A DNA stretch of 44,389 bases from Archaeoglobus sp. JdFR-22 (GTDB lineage: Archaea > Halobacteriota > Archaeoglobi > Archaeoglobales > Archaeoglobaceae): contig MTMJ01000119.1 in NCBI GenBank assembly GCA_002010045.1, positions 1-44,389 of the forward strand, read 5' to 3'. Of this stretch, positions 42,291 to 44,389 are shown piece after piece; positions within the stretch are counted from its first letter, which is position 1; the number at the start of each line of letters is the position of its first letter. Both the position numbers and the translations under genes were made by a program. The notes beneath the pieces were generated by a model. The model was not told the DNA's origin. It worked only from the letters and a program-made list of their open reading frames with translations, and made no database searches.

Positions 42291-42863
42291 TCATATTTTT
42301 ACACCACATTTTATGAGGATATCTTCTCCGTTACCATTTACTTTCTCCATCCTTCCGAGTATGTCGTGTATTAGTATTTTTTTGTCTTCTGTAACCCTGA
42401 TAGCAACGACACCTTCATCTGGCTGCCCATAAACGACAAGCGAATTCTCAGGAAGAAGGCAAATCAGAGGAATTACAGCCAGATCTTCCTCTCCTTCAAC
42501 GATAATTCTCGTCCTTCTGTTATAATCCATGATATTTTCAATTGCTCTGAGAATTCCCGTTATAAGACTGAAAGTCAGATGCCCCGGTGGGTTCTCAACC
42601 TGAAGTGAGTCGTAATCTGAGCTCAACCTGTCTATTTCTGACCAGATGTCAGTAACTTCTCTCCTCGTTTTTCTGTCCACAATTATTACATCCGGTTTAA
42701 TTTCATATCTCAGAAAATCCAGTGTTACAATATCTCCTACAGTTGCAAGAATTTTAAATTCTCTGATTTCTTCTATTGAATCAATCTGAACCTTATTTCC
42801 AGAATAAAGTTTTCCATGAGGCTTTGAACAGATTTCTTTGAGTTCCTCTGAAAGTCTGAGCAT
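42291..42863 (-). CDS. GTP-dependent dephospho-CoA kinase (DUF359 family)
   Basis: The 190-residue protein matches the archaeal DUF359 family, characterised as a GTP-dependent dephospho-CoA kinase for the last step of CoA synthesis. Features: KILATVGDIVTLDFLRYEIKPDVIIVDRKTRR, QVENPPGHLTFSLITGILRAIE, IIVEGEEDLAVIPLICLLPENSLVVYGQPDEGVV. The GDxV, GEEDL and YGQPxEG motifs are family marks. The frame also opens at a TTG one codon earlier. It sits between spt4 and S24e, a conserved location. Confidence 0.9.
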   Translation of the reverse strand: MLRLSEELKEICSKPHGKLYSGNKVQIDSIEEIREFKILATVGDIVTLDFLRYEIKPDVIIVDRKTRREVTDIWSEIDRLSSDYDSLQVENPPGHLTFSLITGILRAIENIMDYNRRTRIIVEGEEDLAVIPLICLLPENSLVVYGQPDEGVVAIRVTEDKKILIHDILGRMEKVNGNGEDILIKCGVKI

Positions 42864-42885
42864 CAAACCTACCTTCTAACTCCCG

Positions 42886-43071
42886 TTACCCGACTTTTAA
42901 GGCATATTTGCCCGGGATTTTTACCCCAAGTTTTTTTGCAATGTCACTCTGCTCCGGGTCGATGATTATCACGTAACCGTACCATTCTTTTGTGAGTTCA
43001 GTGCCTCCACAATTCTTACATACCGATGAATCTGCTGAGATAAACTTACATTTTCTGCAGGCTAGTTCCAT
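42886..43071 (-). CDS. spt4: Transcription elongation factor Spt4 (RpoE'')
   Basis: The 61-residue zinc protein pairs with Spt5 as a processivity factor for archaeal RNA polymerase. It has the Zn site CRKCKFISADSSVCKNCGG and TKEWYGYVIIIDPEQSDIAKKLGVKIPGKYALKVG, which is diagnostic. It lies directly downstream of rpoE1. Confidence 0.96.
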   Translation of the reverse strand: MELACRKCKFISADSSVCKNCGGTELTKEWYGYVIIIDPEQSDIAKKLGVKIPGKYALKVG

Positions 43072-43082
43072 TAAAAAACACC

Positions 43083-43643
43083 TCAGTTCTCCTGCACCTT
43101 CTTAAGCTCATCTTCTAACCATTGAAGTGTTCCAAGCCATGGCTGTCTCATTGTAAGTCCGATTTTGCTTTTCTCAGGCTCTCTTTCTTTGAGGCTCAAC
43201 GCAACGATTCTTGCTCTGACAGCATCCCCCTCTGTGATGGACTTCTTCGTCTCCTTACCGATTAATTTCTTGTTTTTCTCATCGTAAACCATGTAATCAT
43301 CGATTATCTGACTCATGTGAAGGAGGGCATCAAGGGGACCAATAGAGACAAAAGTGCCAAATTCAACAACTTCCACAACCTCGCCCTCAACAACTTCCTG
43401 AAGATTTGGTTTGAATGCAATTGCTGTAAAATCAACCTCAAAGTAAATTGCACCATCACCTTCAATAATTCTCCCCTCCCCGATGTTTTCAATCTCTTCA
43501 ATCCCGATAATCATTCCGTATTCTCTATCAAGTCTTCCCTCAAATTGCTGCCAGAGCAAATCTCTGACAACTTCTTCCACGTCTTCTCCAAATCTTGTGG
43601 GTGGTACTCTCACAGTATCATTAACTTTTATTCTCGCATACAT
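43083..43643 (-). CDS. rpoE1: RNA polymerase subunit Rpo7 (RpoE')
   Basis: Rpo7 with Rpo4 forms the RNA polymerase stalk. The 186-residue protein begins MYARIKVNDTVRVPPTRFGEDVEEVVRDLLWQQFEGR and has the S1-type RNA-binding domain VVEGEVVEVVEFGTFVSIGPLDALLHMSQIIDDYM, ending WLGTLQWLEDELKKV. The frame is open to 43721, but the ATG at 43643 (GGTGAT site) is the family start. Confidence 0.96.
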   Translation of the reverse strand: MYARIKVNDTVRVPPTRFGEDVEEVVRDLLWQQFEGRLDREYGMIIGIEEIENIGEGRIIEGDGAIYFEVDFTAIAFKPNLQEVVEGEVVEVVEFGTFVSIGPLDALLHMSQIIDDYMVYDEKNKKLIGKETKKSITEGDAVRARIVALSLKEREPEKSKIGLTMRQPWLGTLQWLEDELKKVQEN

Positions 43644-43683
43644 TAGCATCACCAGAAATTTATTTAGATTAGCCAAGACCAGA

Positions 43684-43697
43684 TAATATAAATTTAT
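43684..43697 (-). promoter_or_regulatory. TATA box of the rpoE1 cluster
   Basis: Minus-strand ATAAATTTATATTA, about 41-54 bases before the rpoE1 ATG, would start a short leader. Confidence 0.45.
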
Positions 43698-43751
43698 CCT
43701 CCAGCCTATCCAAATGAACAAAGTTTAAATAAAAAATTTGTCCTGTCAGGG

Positions 43752-43797
43752 CGTATTCAGTCAAGTGATTATTTCGTATTCAGTCAAGTGATTATTT
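43752..43797. repeat. Perfect tandem duplication of 23 bp
   Basis: A 23-base unit beginning CGTATTCAGTCAAGTG occurs twice back to back (43752-43774 and 43775-43797) with no mismatch. It lies between the rpoE1 promoter and the tRNA-Val gene, in the tRNA 3' trailer region. Only two copies are present, so it is not a CRISPR array. Confidence 0.9.
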
Positions 43798-43822
43798 CTC
43801 GATAAATAAATGATTTGGAATA

Positions 43823-43895
43823 TGGGCCCAGGGAGATTCGAACTCCCGACCTTCGCCGCGTGAAGGCGACGTCATAACCACTAGACCATGGGCCC
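43823..43895 (-). tRNA. tRNA-Val (anticodon CAC)
   Basis: The 73-nt gene folds fully. The 7-bp acceptor GGGCCCA/TGGGCCC, D arm GTC/GAC, anticodon stem TCGCC/GGCGA with loop TTCACGC, and T arm GGGAG/CTCCC with loop TTCGAAT are all present. The loop places CAC at 34-36, reading GUG valine codons. No intron; CCA is not encoded. Reading it as tRNA-Glu (UUC) would need an irregular loop. Confidence 0.93.
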
Positions 43896-43991
43896 CGGTA
43901 TGGTCAATAAAATTCCAAAACTTTATGAAGTTTGTGGTTTAAGATAAATTTAAAAAGGGTGTAAGTCGATTAATTATTGAAGTGGTGGGGT

Positions 43992-44177
43992 ATGACCACT
44001 ATTGAGTTACTGGCCGAGAAATACGGCTTGGGGATAAAAAAAGTATATCCTGAGGATTGTCAGCTATGTATAGCAGGATATACCGGCAAAAAATGTCGTT
44101 ATCTGTTAAAGATAAACAAAGAATTTTTCTGCATAAGAGATGCTGTAAAAGAGGTTGATTCGAGACTTAAACTGTGA
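43992..44177 (+). CDS. Small cysteine-containing protein between tRNA genes
   Basis: A 61-residue protein starting MTTIELLAEKYGLGIKKVYPEDC, with four cysteines: CQLC (about residues 23-26), one in GKKCRYLL (about 34) and one in EFFCIRDA (about 45). These could bind zinc or an iron-sulfur cluster. The frame also opens at TTG 43977, but the ATG after GGTGGGG is preferred. Family not recognised. Confidence 0.6.
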   Translation: MTTIELLAEKYGLGIKKVYPEDCQLCIAGYTGKKCRYLLKINKEFFCIRDAVKEVDSRLKL

Positions 44178-44206
44178 GAAGATAACCATTTTATCCAAAT
44201 TGGACA

Positions 44207-44304
44207 TGCGGGGGGAGGGATTTGAACCCTCGGACCCCTTCGGGAGTGGATATCCCACCTGCATCTTGAGTCCACCGCCTTTGGCCTGACTCGGCAACCC
44301 CCGC
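44207..44304 (-). tRNA. tRNA-Leu (anticodon CAA) with a 13-nt intron
   Basis: The acceptor GCGGGGG/CCCCCGC, a long variable arm (CTCCCGAAGGGGT region) and T arm GAGGG/CCCTC with loop TTCAAAT define a class II leucine tRNA. The anticodon stem GTGGA/TCCAC is interrupted after CAAG by 13 bases at 44252-44264, placed at position 37/38. C32-A35 can pair with TGGG of the intron, leaving 3-nt bulges AGA and ATA at the two splice sites, a bulge-helix-bulge. CCA is not encoded. Confidence 0.93.
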
Positions 44305-44363
44305 ACAGGATTTATGACCTTTTTTCATCTTGTTAAGGTAGTACCTGAGTACTGCCTTTCTGA

Positions 44364-44381
44364 TGCAACGAGAGCGTTGCA
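44364..44381. other. Short hairpin at the window edge
   Basis: TGCAACG (44364-44370) and CGTTGCA (44375-44381) form a perfect 7-bp hairpin with an AGAG tetraloop. It lies beyond the 5' side of the tRNA-Leu gene and may belong to a transcript outside the window. Confidence 0.4.
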
Positions 44382-44389
44382 CTCGGCAA

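Noticed and set aside
43644-43721. N-terminal extension of Rpo7
   Set aside because: It spans the TATA box and the canonical MYARIKV start has a ribosome site.
43752-43797. CRISPR repeat
   Set aside because: Only two units with no spacer between them and no cas genes.
43823-43895. tRNA-Glu (UUC) with a one-base deletion in the anticodon loop
   Set aside because: A regular fold with perfect TCGCC/GGCGA stem gives anticodon CAC (Val), so no deletion is needed.

Overview
The window is a stretch of an archaeal chromosome, most likely from the order Archaeoglobales (Archaeoglobus/Geoglobus/Ferroglobus group). The evidence is a complete F420H2:quinone oxidoreductase (fqo) operon that includes its F420-oxidising subunit, together with archaeal markers: DNA polymerase D large subunit, Rpo7/Spt4, ribosomal S24e and S27ae, Kae1, Bud32, archaeal PheST, an archaellin, the archaeal riboflavin reductase and an intron-containing tRNA-Leu. 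The species cannot be fixed from the sequence alone. Genes are closely packed, with many ATGA overlaps, GGAGG/GGTGG ribosome-binding sites, and several apparently leaderless genes whose TATA box lies about 26 bases before the ATG.

Layout. 1-830: decayed region with a promoter-like repeat, a frameshifted membrane-protein remnant and a hicB-hicA pair whose hicA is frameshifted. 885-3413 (minus): ferrous iron uptake operon feoA, feoB G domain, feoB membrane domain (FeoB split into two genes) and a small membrane protein, behind a putative DtxR-type operator. 3714-5252 (plus): ammonium transporter amtB and PII protein glnK. 5294-5362: possible structured RNA. 5506-6105: an orphan archaellin. 6168-16905 (minus): the fqo operon in the order A-B-C-D-H-I-F-J1-J2-K-L-M-N, which oxidises F420H2, reduces menaquinone and pumps ions. 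17231-19067 (plus): a DUF362 iron-sulfur protein and an E1-like adenylyltransferase. 19089-19765 (minus): a PD-(D/E)XK nuclease-like protein and a small acidic partner. 19904-22986 (plus): pheS-pheT with a hairpin near the mRNA 5' end. 22996-29404 (minus): radical SAM/SPASM protein, Mn-dependent pyrophosphatase, riboflavin-pathway reductase, CinA-like protein, Nudix hydrolase, Dus-like TIM barrel, dapF and pyrF. 29541-31222 (plus): hexulose-phosphate isomerase and an M42 aminopeptidase. 31232-31491: two candidate structured RNAs. 31584-35638 (plus): type IV pilus ATPase and platform protein, then a DUF523/TudS-like desulfidase. 35635-39093 (minus): DP2. 39312-40725: small proteins and Bud32. 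40809-43643 (minus): the conserved rpoE1-spt4-DUF359-rps24e-rps27ae-kae1 cluster. 43823-44304: tRNA-Val(CAC), a small Cys-rich protein, and tRNA-Leu(CAA) with a 13-nt intron.

Most genes are core archaeal functions. The least explained signals are non-coding: a H/ACA-like RNA after the M42 peptidase gene; two stem-loop elements sharing a GGAGAG...TTGGGGGWAAA...CTCTCC core, one before the archaellin and one before the pilus operon; a near-identical 51-bp promoter repeat carrying TTAGG half-sites on both sides of the feo region; and a perfect 23-bp tandem duplication near the tRNA-Val gene. Unusual proteins include split FeoB, a four-cluster FqoI, and an E1-like enzyme that seems to lack the usual cysteine. 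No CRISPR array, insertion sequence or complete mobile element was seen.
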